DNA of 64,000 bases from the NCBI RefSeq assembly GCF_019393635.1, contig NC_057861.1, forward strand, positions 80,917,327-80,981,326, in the 5' to 3' direction. Source of the stretch: Dromiciops gliroides. Taxonomy: Eukaryota; Chordata; Mammalia; Microbiotheria; Microbiotheriidae. Shown piece after piece: positions 11,850 through 33,575 of the stretch. The translations under genes and the position numbers were made by a program. The notes under the pieces were generated by a model. That model had not been told where the DNA came from, ran no database searches, and worked only from the letters and a program-made list of their open reading frames with translations. Numbering within the stretch: position 1 is the first letter of the stretch; the number at the start of each line of letters is the position of its first letter.

Positions 11850-12835
11850 TCTCCCTTTCCAATGATATCACATGGTCACTCATCAGAGAATATCAGCCAT
11901 CACTCAAGAGTGGAAGGTCAACCAAAGGTCAGTGGAGAAGGGTGGGGAATGGATATGAATCTGCAACATGTTATCAGCCAAGCAAGGTACAAGAGCAAAG
12001 CACAAGGGTGTTGTTAGAGACATATTTGATTGGAAAAAAAGGAAGGTAAGATAGTCATGTAGTGAGAACAATAAATAACAGATATGCGCACCATTAATGA
12101 ATGGTACCTGGCACATAGTAGGCATTTAATAAGTTTTATTAAATTGAACTGAAATGTTAAGAGGCAGGTAGTCAACAGGCTACTAGCATGTTGGGTGGAC
12201 TCCTGATGAAGAATTATAGGTCACAGAACACAGTCACACATGGGATGAGAGGGCTTAGATGGGTTTCTATCTATATTACCCACAGTAAAGAGGTCACACA
12301 GATTTCTCTAAGTATGGTAGCATGTTTCCACGGCAATGTTTCAAGCTCCAGGTTTTATCCTGTAATTCTTCATGGGAAGTCCGCCTAACATGCTGGTGTA
12401 CTTCCTCTAATTCTCTTGACATTTCAGCCCAGTTTAATTCAATAAACATTTATTAAGTACCCGGGGTCAATTCCATACCATGACATCAGTGGAGGAAGCC
12501 TTTACCGGAGGTAAACATTCACACATGGAAAAAGCCACAAGGGTTGGGAAAAAAATATGTGTTCCACAAAAATTCCATAATACTCAAGTTCCCCAAGTTT
12601 AGAGAGTACATAATGAATAGACTATCCATAAAGGAATGTGTGCTTTTTAAAGGTAAATTTGGGGAGGGGGTAATGGGTCTAGTTTCTCTACTTTTTTGCC
12701 CTGTGGATCTTCTTTATTAAATAAAGGAACTTAGAGATCCAGGAGCCAGAAATGCCTGGAATCACATTTAAAATGAGTAGTTTGAACCAAGTGGGCTTTG
12801 AGATGCCTTTCACTTCTAACAGTTTATATTCTAAA
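11850..12835. other. Unassigned intergenic sequence with L2/MIR tail pieces
   Basis: Short relics such as AATGGTACCTGGCACATAGT (about 12100) and AATAAACATTTATTAAGTAC (about 12440) look like ancient SINE/LINE tails. No supported gene. Confidence 0.4.
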
Positions 12836-13032
12836 TTTTAAGGTCCCTCCCAGCTCTGACCCTCTCTGCTCTAAGGTCCCCACCCATCCCAGGCTTCAGG
12901 CCCCACCCCCTCCCCCAGTCTATGCTAGTTCAGGGCCCCTCCAGCTGAGCCTCTAGCTCTGCATGTGCTCAGACTGGAGGTGGGGGGGGGGAGATAACCA
13001 CTCCCAGGACAAGCTGACTCTTCTGGCTACAG

Positions 13033-13098
13033 GAACTCGTGCAGTGCGGGAGGAGCCCTGGCAGGGGCATTGACATCCAGGCAGAGCACCGGCCTCAG
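13033..13098 (+). other. Speculative non-coding exon upstream of gene A
   Basis: Bounded by acceptor CTTCTGGCTACAG and donor CCTCAG/GTAGGG in a GC-rich stretch 5.1 kb before the gene A coding exon, which itself needs an upstream 5' UTR exon. No transcript support. Confidence 0.12.
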
Positions 13099-13269
13099 GT
13101 AGGGTTGGGCCATTTCTGACCTTGGCTGGACCGACTCTGTCGTGGACTCTGGCCAGGCCTAAGGAGGGGGAGGGCAAGGGCTGCCTTGGGACAGATTCCA
13201 GGGGTTGGAGGGGATGGCCAAGAGCTTCCCCAGCTCCTGAGGTTTAGAGCTGGGAGTGCTGTTAGACAA

Positions 13270-13390
13270 TCTCTAGTTGAACTGTCTCATTTTACAGAGG
13301 AGGAAACTGAGGCCCCAAGAAGGGAAGGGACTTGCCCAGGGTCACACAGCTAAAGTAGGAGGCAGGAGATGTGGACCTCCATCCTCTGAG
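13270..13390 (+). repeat. MIR/THER-like ancient SINE relic
   Basis: CATTTTACAGAGGAGGAAAC, GAGGCCCCAAGAA and GACTTGCCCAGGGTCACACA appear in consensus order. Confidence 0.6.
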
Positions 13391-13764
13391 CGCTCACCAC
13401 AATACATTTCCTTCCTCAGCGGGTCTTTGAGAGCATCTCATAGTCCCCTACAAAGAGACAAGGGATATACTGCAGTTAAAATATCCCCCGTTGTGGGTAG
13501 ACAGAGGCTCAGGTTTGGATCCTTGATTCTGGCTATGACCATAAGGGATCAACTTGAATATTATAAAAGTATTTTATACATGAAGCCACTCTGGGATCAG
13601 TTTCATCATCCTATTCTTTGTCCTTCCCTATAGTACAGTGGTTCTCAAAGGGTATATGCCCTGAGTGTCTTGCTAGAAGTTCTGGGAAATACATGAAACT
13701 TGCATTTACAATCACAGACCGAAATTTCCATCCTCGCTGGCCCTGCTGTGAACATCAACGTTCA

Positions 13765-14415
13765 ATGTGCCAAGGAGCGCTTGTCCTGGAGTCAGAAGAA
13801 CTGAGTTCAAAACCAATCTCACAGCCTTTCTGGCCATATGACCCTGGGCAAGTCATTTAACCTTTGTCTGTCTCAGTTTCCTCAACTGTACAAATTGGAT
13901 GATAGCATCTACCTCCCTGGGTTGTTGTGAGGACCAAATGAAATACTATTTATGAAGCACTTAGCACATGTCCAACTGAAAATTAATGAAAACAATTAAT
14001 ATCACAAAATGAAGTTCTTTAATCAGGACGGAAGAGGTGCAGCTTGTGATATCACACAGCAGGTGCTGGGGTCTCCAAGAAAGAGAACTAGGGACAGGGT
14101 TTATATGGGGTACCAAAACTGAGAGAACAACGAGATTGTCTTTGGGAAAGGCAAGTTTCTCACATTTTCATTAGATGGGTTCTTTGGCATAATAAACTAA
14201 ATTCCTGGAAGAAACTTTGGGAATCTCAGGGAGGAAAGAGTTTGGGGTTTTACCAAATAATCAGAAGCCAGAATGATGGGCCAGTCCCACGCAATTCATT
14301 GTCTTGGTAACAAAATTAGATGGAGATCAGTCAGTTCTCAGTCAATATTGTGTATGTGGCCCTGCACCCGGCACATAGTAGGTGTTTAGTAAATGCTGTT
14401 CCCAAGACTCCTCAT
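13765..14415 (+). repeat. MIR-like SINE interrupted by a ~390-bp insert
   Basis: The MIR-like body runs to GAAGCACTTAGCACATG at about 13968 and resumes with GGCACATAGTAGGTGTTTAG at about 14370. The middle is absent from MIR and may be an LTR-type insertion; its borders and TSD are not clear. Confidence 0.45.
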
Positions 14416-14419
14416 TGCT

Positions 14420-15198
14420 GAGAATAATACAGAATCAAACATGCTGAGAAGCATTGTTATAGAGAGAAGAAAGAGCCCTTCTGTGAAACTGGGATTTGGG
14501 TCTAACATCTATAAATTATCCCCTTTCCTTGATGCAGAATTCAAATCCTCTAGTGTATAAGGTCTTAGGGAGTTATAAGAATTAAAAATGACCAACCTGG
14601 TCATGGGCTTCTCAGCTGAGTCAGGTCTTCAGAGGTCATGGTCACCTGGCCCATAGGGTAAGACTATCCAATGGGAAATGTCCTGGCTTTGTAGTCCAAA
14701 GACCTGGGTCCAAATTCCGTTGTCTGTGAGAAACGAGTATTTCTCTCTTGTATTTAATAACTAATTATTGTATTAGGATCAAGGATTTTCACCTTTCGTA
14801 CTTCATCCAGAAAGCAACCAGTGCAGGAAATTTCTCTTAGAGATTTATCCAGGTGAAAATCTAATCAGACAGTAAAAGAAATTCCAAGTTTGGGCGAACG
14901 GGTGTGTTCCTGCTCAGTGCTTTTGCTCAAGTCTGGGGGTGTTGATTCTCCCCATTATCAAGACAGGTGATATGGAAATTGATGTCTCTGACTGAGATTT
15001 GAGTGACACAGATCAGTACCCCAAGACCTTCATTTTAATATAACCCACCTTCCATCCTATTAACCCATTAGATTTGATTGCTCTTTGATGCACCATCTCT
15101 AGTCCAAAGGCTTAAAAATCCTAAAGAAGTGGCCTTGTGGTATCTTTGACTACCAAGGGGACCAGAGCCTGTTTTGTTGACTGCTTTCTAGACATAGT
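14420..15198. other. Unassigned intergenic sequence
   Basis: No recognised gene; fragments of unknown repeats possible. Confidence 0.35.
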
Positions 15199-15210
15199 CA
15201 ATAAAACTAA

Positions 15211-15359
15211 TTTTTTTTTTTTTAGTGAGGCAATTGGGGTTAAGTGACTTGCCCAGGGTCACACAGCTAGTAAGTATTAAGTGTCTGAGGTCAGATTTGA
15301 ACTCAGGTACTCTTGACTCCAGGGCCGGTTCTCTATCCACTGCGCCATCTAGCTGCCCC
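15211..15359 (-). mobile_element. tRNA-derived SINE
   Basis: Full copy with TSD AATAAAACTAATTTT at 15200 and 15360. Confidence 0.9.
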
Positions 15360-15404
15360 AATAAAACTAATTTTAATTTATCCAGAAACTTGGCTTCTCA
15401 GAAC

Positions 15405-15610
15405 TTTTTTTTTTTTTTTTGGTGAGGCAATTGGGATTAAGTGACTTGCCTAGGGTCACACAGCTAGTAAGTGTTAAGTGTCTGAGGCCAGATTTGAACT
15501 CAGGACCTCCTGACTCCAGGGCCGGTGCTCTATCCACTGTCCACTGCGCTATCTAGCTGCCCAAATCAATTCTTTTTTTTTTTTTTTTTTTGCAGGGCAC
15601 TTAGCTGCCC
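15405..15610 (-). mobile_element. tRNA-derived SINE plus a second SINE scrap
   Basis: A full minus copy (15405-15562) is followed by a poly-T and a head-only scrap (GCACTTAGCTGCCCC, to 15610). The flanks CTTCTCAGAACTTTTT at about 15394 and 15611 are the TSD of the combined insertion. Confidence 0.8.
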
Positions 15611-15846
15611 CTTCTCAGAACTTTTTAATCATCACAAGTCTAAGGTTTCTCCCAGCTCCAACATTCCAAATACCATGTCCAAAGTTTTCTTCCTGCCCAC
15701 TCCACTTGTAAGGAACCCAAGAGGTGAATGAGATGTGAGCATGTCCTCAGACAAACAAAGGACACTCTCTGAGTCAGATGGGTGCAATGCTACTGAATGA
15801 GAGATATAACTGGCCAAACCCGAGTGACCTTTAAAAGACAGTGTGG

Positions 15847-16949
15847 GGGGCAGCTAGGTGGCATAGTGGATAAAGCACCAGCCCTGTGTTTGGGGCAAAC
15901 TGCCTCAATTTACCCAAATAACTCGAGGAGACCACCAAGTCAAGCAGAGACAGATTTATTACATTCCTGCAGGAATGGGCAAACTCAATGCCTGAGCCAC
16001 GTTAGCTAATAAATGCCTTGACCTTTTATAGGAATGTTGGTCAAAGGGGAAGTCCCCACCCACACTAGGGTGAGTTCACAATCTAACATCCAATCCTGTC
16101 TCACCCAGGGTGAGTGTTTAGCTCATGATCAATGTATAGAGACATGCATACATGTTCCAGGAACAAGGGGGAAAAGGGGAGGGGGAATAAGGTCAAATCA
16201 AAGGAAGAGGGAACGGGGGAGTGACAGTCAGATGTTTCAGATCTCACAGTTCCCACTGACTCCCCTCTCCCGGCCCCTATCTCTAAACATATTCAACTTG
16301 AATAACAGGAAGAGTCACTCAAGTATTTCAGCATTGTTTTGTAGTCGTGTTAATTTTAGAAGGTGACAGGGTTAAAATTTCTACTCAGCTATGTTGGGAA
16401 ATCAAAGAAATAGAATAAAGAATAAAAGAATAATCCATTGTTGGGACCCTAGGGTCAAGGGGATTCTGCTCTGAGAAAAAGAGATATGTCACTTAACATC
16501 TGGTCTCAACTTAATTGCTGCATCCTATGCTGAGCCCCATCCTTTCTTCTTGAGTCCCGAGTATTGAATTGGTGGGCAAACTCCCCGACCCACTCAACAG
16601 GGACTGGGGTTCTGACACATGATGGATTCCAGAAAAAAAACTAATATGTAGCTGACAAGTGGGGAGACTGAGCGGAAGTAAAAATACTGTTAATTGGCAA
16701 TAAAACAAAGGAGACAGTGAGAATTTGACAAGCAATAAAGTTTTAAACTAACTATACTGGGGTGGGGCTGGGTATCTTCCAGACCCCATTCTCAGAGTTT
16801 AATCTAACTCAAATCCATAATCATCTCATACACCTGGATTCAGGAGTACCTGAGTTCAAATCCAGCCTCAGACACTTGACACTTAATGAGCTGTGTGACC
16901 CTGGGCAAGCCACTTAACCCTCACTGCCCTGCAAAAAAAAAAAAAAAAA
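15847..16949 (+). mobile_element. tRNA-derived SINE split by a solo LTR
   Basis: Head at 15847-15886 and remainder at 16833-16949 join at the CCCTG/GATTC point of the consensus. The SINE's own TSD AAGACAGTGTGG lies before 15847 and at about 16948. Confidence 0.9.
15887..16832 (-). mobile_element. Solo LTR (946 bp) inside a SINE
   Basis: Starts TGTTTGGGG and ends TCATACA with a perfect 4-bp TSD CCTG (15883-15886 and 16833-16836). The interruption of a known SINE fixes both borders. Orientation is inferred as minus from a TTTATT (AATAAA on minus) at about 15956. Short ORFs within are incidental. Confidence 0.82.
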
Positions 16950-17379
16950 GACAGTGTGGATCAATCAATGGGGTGGGGGTGGGGACAGTGGTGCCAGTCA
17001 TTGTTCCATCCCCCCATCCCACCTCCTTTACCTACACACTAAGAAGCCATTTATTTATCCTTTTAAATTTTGCAAAGTACCTTATGTACCTCATTGAACT
17101 GAATCCTTACAAACCTATGAAGTTAGTATTTTTATTGAATGGGGGAAGTGTGGTTCAAACCTGTGACTCCATCAGTGTAAACAGTTTGGAAGTAACTGCC
17201 TTCACCAGTGCAAGATCTTGGGCAATTTAGGGATTCTCAGAGTCCTGCTCAAAGCCCGGAAAGTTTTATTACTGCCTGAGGCAACGCTTCTAGTCCTTCC
17301 ATACTCTAAAGCCAGCCCTCCTCTCTATTCACCAACAGCTGTTGCTCATCTCCATTTTACAGATGGATTTAATTAGGCA

Positions 17380-17620
17380 GCAAGGGGCAACAAAGGACAG
17401 AAGGATTGGGCCTGCAGTCTGGAAGACCTGAGTTCAAATCCAATCTCACCCTTTCTGGTTGTGTGACCTTGAGCAAGTCACTTAACCTCTATTTGCCTCT
17501 GTTTCCTCAAACTGTGAAATAGGGATCATGATGGCACCTACCTCCCAGAGTTGTTGTGAAGATTAAATGAGATAATATTTATAGTGCATTGAATACATGC
17601 TATATACATGCTACGTATAT
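17380..17620 (+). repeat. MIR-like SINE relic
   Basis: tRNA-like part, TGTGACCTTGAGCAAGTCAC, and the MIR-type tail GTTGTTGTGAAGATTAAATG in order. Confidence 0.65.
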
Positions 17621-17847
17621 TATTTATTCATTTTTTGTTGTTGTTGTTGTTGGAAACTGAAGTCCAGATAAGGCTTAATGACTTGCCCATGAGTATCTGA
17701 GGCAGGATGGGAACTTTCCTGACTTCAACTTTCTTTCCATGACACTGTTCCTTTCTGTATTTTATATTCTGGCATCTCTTTTGATCCTGACAACCTATGA
17801 TTCCATGATCCCATTCAATGGCCATCCTCTTTAAAAAAGAAAGAAAG

Positions 17848-18145
<298 letters not shown>

Positions 18146-18221
18146 TAGCAGATGGGCGTGACTTCAGTTCTAGGTAGCTGGAGAACATGTTGATCCAGGC
18201 CTATCTGATCTTTCTTCACAG

Positions 18222-18238
18222 GCTGAGATACAAGGAAA
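18222..18238 (+). other. Gene A 5' UTR part of first coding exon
   Basis: A pyrimidine-rich tract ending TTTCTTCACAG at 18221 is a good splice acceptor 17 bases before the ATG, so a non-coding first exon probably lies upstream. Gene B has the same layout (acceptor 18 bases before ATG, then a matching leader and MKTL start). The promoter and first exon were not identified. Confidence 0.6.
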
Positions 18239-27329
<9,091 letters not shown>

Positions 27330-27547
27330 AATTGTGACCTCTGAGACCCTGTCCATGCCATGCCCCTCTCAGTAAGAAATTCTCATTCATGTTATCTCAT
27401 AGCTCTCTGGAGCTATGGGGAAGGATTCTGGGGTCATAGGTAGCTCTTGAGAGTCAGTGTGGGATCTCTCACCTCGTTTATGCTCTCCATGTCTCTTTGA
27501 GATATATAGAAAATGTGATATAAATGTTTGCTGGCATTATTCTTAAT

Positions 27548-27553
27548 AATAAA
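27548..27553 (+). terminator. Possible polyadenylation signal of gene A
   Basis: AATAAA lies 219 bases after the gene A stop codon in an A-rich stretch. Position fits a short 3' UTR; no downstream element was confirmed. Confidence 0.4.
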
Positions 27554-27849
27554 AATAAGAAGAATAATTGTCCTTGCCTTTTGGCCCTTATCTTTTTGGA
27601 GGGAGGGGGTAGTTTTCTCAAAATGTGGTATTTCAGGATTTGAAGTCCCTGGGAAATTGTTATCAGATGAGATATTAGAAGGAGAACCTTTTGCAAATGG
27701 TATCAGCCATTATTAGCTATAAGATTGCAAGTTCTGTGAGGGCAGGAAGTAAGTCTCAGCTGAATTGTATATCTCCCTTAATGCCCTACTCAGTAACCTT
27801 CACAGAGCATGCTCTTAATAAGTGTGTTGAATTATATTGAAGATGGCCA

Positions 27850-28391
27850 CACATAGTCAAGAAATTGGTCACCCTAAAAACCTAATACAGAGTCATCAAG
27901 TCCCGGGAATCCTCTCAGGGGACTTTGGTTCTCTGCTTAACCCCTAGAGGTCAAATCAATTTCTGGTTCAACGGAACACTTTAATACCTAGAGTTTCACT
28001 CAGGAGCCTTTTTGACCAGGCACCATATATCTCCCGCAGCAAGTAACAGATTTATGCATGGGTCCTCAGTCCAAAGGTAGCCTACAGAATGAAAATGAGA
28101 AGGTGGAAAAATTAGAAAGGTGAATTGAAGACGTCCCCAAACCCCACACACTCAGATAAAACAAAAATAAAAATTCTCAGTGTCAGGATCTGGCAAGCCA
28201 CTGGTCAAAAAGCATTTATTGAGTAGTCGATAAACATTTATTAATTGAGGTGTAAAAAAATTAATTATTAACTAGAACTAACCTGGAAAAATTATATAAT
28301 TGGATTTGTGAAAAGTTATAATTATATGAAAAATTATAAGTTTAGAAAAATTATAATTGGGCTGTAAGTTCCATCTGGGTTGCCATTAAAA
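27850..28391. other. Unassigned, possibly retroviral flank
   Basis: Sequence next to the LTR at 28392. On the minus strand the LTR end is followed by TTTTAATGGCAACCCAGATG, which might be a degenerate primer-binding site, but no gag/pol reading is visible. Confidence 0.3.
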
Positions 28392-29466
28392 TGTAAGAAT
28401 ATTTTTGATGGCTAGGGCTAATTTGAGGGGCTAATCTGACTGGGGTGACTAATCTGGGGACTTTTGACTAACTGGCTATTTGACTTTTGTAAACTCAGTG
28501 TGGGCTGTTTATAAAGTTCCACCACACTGCTCCCAAATTGATAAACTAAAGATTAAGAAGGCTCTTAACTAAATAATCAAAGCAGAGTTTATTTATGAGA
28601 TACTTTTTAAAATTAAGAATACAGGGAAATAAAATGTACAACCTGACTGACTGCTTTCCTGTGGTCTCTTTCCACTGCTTCTCTTTCCCACCTGCTGGGC
28701 TTCAAACTTTTTGAATACAATAAGGGCCTTAGCCACCTCTCACCTCAGGGTATTCAGGTCCTTTATTCTAACTCCAAGCCCCTTTCACTTTGTAAATCCC
28801 CCTGCTTCTAACTTTCCTCTCCTTACTGCCACCGCTGAACCCCTGTGTTTCTCTCTCACCGACCGACCTTCTGTTTGTCTGCTCCTTCAGTCTGCCCTTC
28901 GGCCTCTCTTTTCTCTGCTCCTAGTCCTTCTCGTCTTCTCCTGCATCCTTGTATACCTGTCTCTAGTCTCCAATCTTTGCTGTCTCCTCAGCTGCCTCTT
29001 GACCTCTTCTTGTCCCTCGGAACCTCTTCTCAGCCTCTCTCGTCTGCCCCCCTTCTCAGTCTCTCTCCTCCGTCCGAACCCCTGTCTGTCTAACTCCCAG
29101 GTCTATATATACCTTTTCTTCTCTCCACTCAAATCTCGGGGCTTCCTGCGCCCCCACAGACCAAGCTAATCCTCCAGCCAGGGCTGCAGCTGGTGGGGGT
29201 GGGGGGGCTGTGCTTGAGCAGCTTGTGCCTCAGCACAGGCTATCTGGGATCTTTTGGATAGCTCCGCTCAGGTTGGAGGGAGCTGGGGGCTTTTTCTTTC
29301 TCAATTGTCTGACCTGGCTTCTTGTAGAGCCCACGGGGCTTTTGGGCTCAGCTGAAGAAGAGGGGGAGGGTCACTAGCACCTCCCACACAGAAGAGACCC
29401 TGAGGGCCTAAGGCTTTCTAATCTCAGCCTAAAGGTAGGGTCCCCAAATCAAAATAAATTTCCACA
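28392..29466 (-). mobile_element. Endogenous retroviral LTR (copy 1, minus)
   Basis: Minus-strand start TGTGGAAATTTATTTTG and end ATTCTTACA match the copy at 39536-40438 over many blocks, including the AATAAACTCTGCTTTGATTA polyadenylation region and TATCAATTTGGGAGCAG. It is about 170 bp longer than copy 2. No 4-bp TSD is seen, unlike copy 2. The proline/leucine/serine-rich plus-strand ORFs here are incidental. Confidence 0.8.
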
Positions 29467-30345
29467 GAGGGGAGGGGGAGACAAGTAAAAAGAAGCTGAA
29501 AAGGTGGGAGGGAAAAACCAGAGGGTCCCCAGCCCCCAGGTTGGGGCTAGATGCTTAAATGAAGTTACATGAAAAGTTCTAAATCCTCTATAAAGGAAGG
29601 CTATGGGAGGAGTTTATTGCTTGGCCCTCCAGCCCTCCAATCAGAGGGGAGAAACCACTGGGGGTGCTGAAAAGTATGATGATGAGATCTCAAGTGCATA
29701 TCCAGGGGGAGGCATGATGCTGGCAAAGTCAAAACCAAACAGCCCCTGATAGAAAATTAAAAGTATTTATTAAGAGTTTACTGTGGGGAAAAAAGTAGTT
29801 TACTATGGTCCAGACACTTTGCTCAGCGATAGTCAAATACAAAAATGAAATTATTCCTGCCTTTAAGAGCTCCCATTCTTTGGGGAAGGGAGAGAGAACA
29901 TATGCACATATATGTGTAATAAATACAAAATGAATACAAGGAAATTTGGGGAGGGATGCTTCTAGCTTCATCTTGAAGGAAACCAGTGATTTCAAGAGGA
30001 AGGACAGAGAGATAAAGAGAAGAGCAAATGTCATGAAGGCAAGATGGGCAGCCAATGCAAAAATGTGGAGGTGGAAAATGGAGTGTTGTGTATGTGAGAA
30101 CAAGAGTAGACTAGCTAGGATTACTGGATCACAGAATCCATGGACAGTAGTGATGTGTAAGAAGATGGGAAAGGTAGAAAGTGGCGGAGTGTGAAGAGTT
30201 TCAAATGCCAAACAGAGAATGCTATATTTGATCTTAGAGGTAATAGGGGGCCACTGGTTTTTATTAAGTGAGAGCAGTGACCTGATCCAACCCACTTGGG
30301 CATCAGAGAGGAGTATGGACTGGAATAAAACAATTGCCTGGCTGG
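29467..30345. other. Unassigned intergenic sequence
   Basis: Includes an ACATATGCACATATATG-type patch and a stretch like AGAGCAAATGTCATGAAGGC; no gene supported. Confidence 0.35.
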
Positions 30346-30379
30346 CTGCATCTCATGGTTAGGATGAGATAACACATAT

Positions 30380-31216
30380 TTTTTTTTCAATAGATATTTT
30401 ATTTCCCCCCAATTAAACGTTAAAACAATTGTTAACATTTGGTTTCTTTTAAAGTTTTGAGTTCTAAATTCTATCCCTCCCTCTCCCCCTTCTCCCTGAG
30501 ACTATAAATGATGAGATATAGGTTATACATGTGCAATCATGTAAAACATTTCCATATCAGTTATTTGGTACAAAAAGACTCAAATTTAAAAAAAGGAAAG
30601 AAAGAAAAAAGTGAAAAATAGCATGATTCAGTCTGTAGTCAGATAATATCAATTCTTTCTCTGAAGATGGATCATATACTTCATCATGAGTCCTCCAGGG
30701 TTGTCTTGGATCATTGTATTGCTGAGAATAGCTAAGTCTTTCACAGTCACTTGTCTTACAATATTGCCGTTACTGTGTACAACATCCTCCTAATTCTGTT
30801 AATTTCACTTTGCATCAGTTCATGTAATTCTTTTCAGATTTTCCTGAAATTATCTTGTTTGTCATTTCTTATAGCACAATAATATTCCATCACAACTATA
30901 TACCATAGTTTGTTTAGCCATTCCCCAATTGATAGGCATGCCTTCAATTTCCAAATCTTAGCCACCACAAAAAGAGCTGCTATAAATATTTTTGTATAAA
31001 TAGGTCTTTTCACTTTTTGGTGTTGCTGGATCAAAGGGGGTGCACAGTTTTATAGTCCTTTGGGCATAGTTCCAAATAACTCTCCAGAATGGTTGGATTA
31101 GTTCACAATTCCACCAACAATTCATTAGTGTCCCAGTTTTCCCACATCCCCTCCAACATCAGCATTTTCCTTTTTTGTCATATTAGCTATAGGTGTGAGG
31201 TGTTACCTCAGAGCTG
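30380..31216 (-). mobile_element. 5'-truncated L1 (3' UTR and ORF2 C-terminus)
   Basis: Minus-strand translation contains YTKIFIAALFVVAKIWKL and MEYYCAIRNDKQ, the L1 ORF2 C-terminus also seen at 1169-1495. TSD GATAACACA at 30368 and 31217. Confidence 0.9.
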
Positions 31217-31397
31217 GATAACACAAATATTTAATGGAACCAGGCAGCTCAGTTTTATGACTGTGGCACAAGAGAACTTGGTTCAAATCCTGTCTTTTTG
31301 TGGCCTTTTACCAATTACTTAGCTTTCCTGGTCCTCAGTTTCCTCTTCTATCAGATAAGCAGGAAGGGCAAAAAACCAAAAACAATAACAACAACAA

Positions 31398-31540
31398 AAA
31401 TGAATAAAGCACTAGTCCTGGATTCAGGAGGACCTGAGTTCAAATCCAGCCTCAGACACTTTACTAGCTGTGTGACCCTGGGCAAGTCACTTAACCCTCA
31501 TTGCCCTGCAAAACAAAAACAAAAACACACACACACAAGG
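31398..31540 (+). mobile_element. tRNA-derived SINE, head truncated
   Basis: Begins within the head at AATAAAGCACTAGTCCTGG and runs to an AAAAC-rich tail; directly followed by another copy. Confidence 0.85.
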
Positions 31541-31562
31541 AAACGAAACAAAACAAAACAAA

Positions 31563-31718
31563 GGGGGCAGCTAGGTGGCACAATGGATAAAGCATCAACC
31601 CTGGATTTAGGAGGACCTGAGTTCAAATCTGGCCTCAGACACTTGTCACTTACCAGCTGTGTGACCCTGGGCAAGTCATCTAACCCTTATTGCCCCACAA
31701 AAACCCAAACAAAAGCAA
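31563..31718 (+). mobile_element. tRNA-derived SINE
   Basis: Complete copy placed in the tail of the preceding SINE. Confidence 0.9.
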
Positions 31719-31984
31719 AAAAATAAGGGAGAAGGGGGTGAACTAGATGACCTATGGGGTCCTTTCCAACTCTTTGCTCTGTGATCCTTAAATGTGGATC
31801 CCTGGTGACTTAGAAGACCAGAGAAGGAGAGGGACTTGCCCAGGGTCACACAGCTCAAGGTTGTCCCCTCCAGGGGAGGTGGGGGAGGGAGATGTTTCCA
31901 GAAATAGCAACACCTTTGCTGGCTGAGGGGAGGGAGTGCAGACACTGGGGCATTCCCAGGAAGGGGAAGCCATGAACTGCAGAG

Positions 31985-32330
31985 ACTCTGCCTGCTGCTC
32001 CCTCCTGAGTGAGGTCTGGGAGAGGAGGAGGGGGAGTGGGGAGTGGGCAAGAGGGGCTAGAAAGAGGGAGAGGGAGGGGATAGGGGGAGGGAGAAGGGAA
32101 AGAAAGAGGGATAAGGAGAGAGGGGGAGGGGAAATGGAGAAGGGGAGAGGGAGAGGGGGAGGGAATGGACAGAAGGGAAGAGGGGGAAGGGGAAAGAGCA
32201 TGAAGAGAGAAGTGGGAATGGGAAAGGGGAATAGAGAGTGGGAGCAGAGGGGATAGGGGGAGGAGGTGGAGAGGGGGGAAAAGGAGAGGAGGGGGATGAG
32301 GGAGGGAGACTGAAGAAGGGGATGGTTCTC
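31985..32330. repeat. Purine-rich (G/A) tract
   Basis: GGGA/GGGGA-rich for about 350 bp with few pyrimidines; may form triplex or G-quadruplex structures. Confidence 0.85.
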
Positions 32331-32648
32331 AGAAAGGTCAGGAGAAATCATGATAACTCATTGGGCAGAAGTGATTGACACACCCTTTCCAGGTATGTGT
32401 GATTTAATTACTGCTTCCAGAGTAAGAGGTAGAAATCAGAAAGCTGACTGGGTCTAAGGCACATTGATAGCATGGTAGGAAGAAGGCCAACCAGATATCA
32501 GTGGCCAGGTGCATTAATCCATAAGCATTTATTAAGCCCTTGCTGTGTGCAAAGCACTGGGGTTACCAAGACAAAGTGAATCTCGCCAATCAGGAAAGCA
32601 CGGGTTCTTAGAGATTCTTCCTTTTCCTACCTATAGTTCTCATGGTGT

Positions 32649-32758
32649 ATTTTTTCTCATTTAAAAATTCATTTTTATTTTATTCTCAGTTCTAAATTCT
32701 CTTCCTTCCCCTAGTCCTACCTCCTACCCTACCCCTTGAGAAGACCAGAAATACACAA
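32649..32758 (-). mobile_element. Very short 5'-truncated L1 3' end
   Basis: 110-bp L1 3' end (TTTATTTTATTCTCAGTTCT, CTTCCTTCCCCTAG) with a perfect TSD CTCATGGTGT at 32639-32648 and 32759-32768. Confidence 0.8.
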
Positions 32759-33042
32759 CTCATGGTGTCTTTTCAAGACTCTCCTGAATCCTGACTTGTA
32801 GACTCACTCAGCAGGACCCCTTAAATTTACCCAGTGGATTCACAGGCTTTAGTGGGGAAAAAGGATTATTTGAAGGTTAAATGAACTCTAAGGCCCCTTC
32901 CAAGATTTGATAGTTCTAAGAGTCTAGAAATACAGTGGGAAGGGAGTGATTCTCAGCCTTCTGCCGTTCAAACTCCTCAACTTTGCTTGCCATGTTGTCT
33001 CTGTTCTGGCTCCACCCTCCCTTTATTTTATTTTATTTTGGG

Positions 33043-33178
33043 GGTGGTGGTGAGGCAACTGGGGTTGAGTGACTTGTCCAGGGTCACAGCTAGTAAGTGT
33101 CAAGTAACAACTGAGGCCATATTTGAACTCAGGTCCTCCTGAATCCAGGACCAATGCTTTATCCTAGCTGACCCCCCC
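33043..33178 (-). mobile_element. tRNA-derived SINE, diverged
   Basis: Body from GTGAGGCAACTGGGGTTGAG to TTATCCTAGCTGACCCCCC, upstream of gene B. Confidence 0.8.
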
Positions 33179-33189
33179 CTTCCCTTTAA

Positions 33190-33254
<65 letters not shown>

Positions 33255-33303
33255 TCCCTCTCCCTCTCCCTCTCTCTCCCTCTCCCTCTCTGCCTCTCTC
33301 TCC
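33190..33303. repeat. (TC)n microsatellite
   Basis: Ends about 150 bases before the gene B splice acceptor. Confidence 0.95.
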
Positions 33304-33575
33304 CACGACTATTTTCTTTCTTGGTCTGTTGAATCCTTTCTTTGGTTTATTGCCATCTGGTCTATTCTTTAGTGCCAAGGAAGCTAGTTTTCTCTGCACT
33401 ATTTCTATAGATCTCATTTAGAAATACTGAATAATCCACCTTTTCTTTATAGACTGAAGATTAGGGAAAAATGAAGACTCTGATGATTTTCCTGATGTTC
33501 CCTGTCCTCTCCGTGAAGTGTGAGAGCAAGAGGAAGGATTTTTTTGATGAACCAGGTGAAGTAAAATTAGAAGTG

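Noticed and set aside
28711-29169. 152-codon plus ORF rich in L/S/P
   Set aside because: Lies antisense within an LTR that is shared with 39536-40438, and the frame is not kept in that copy.
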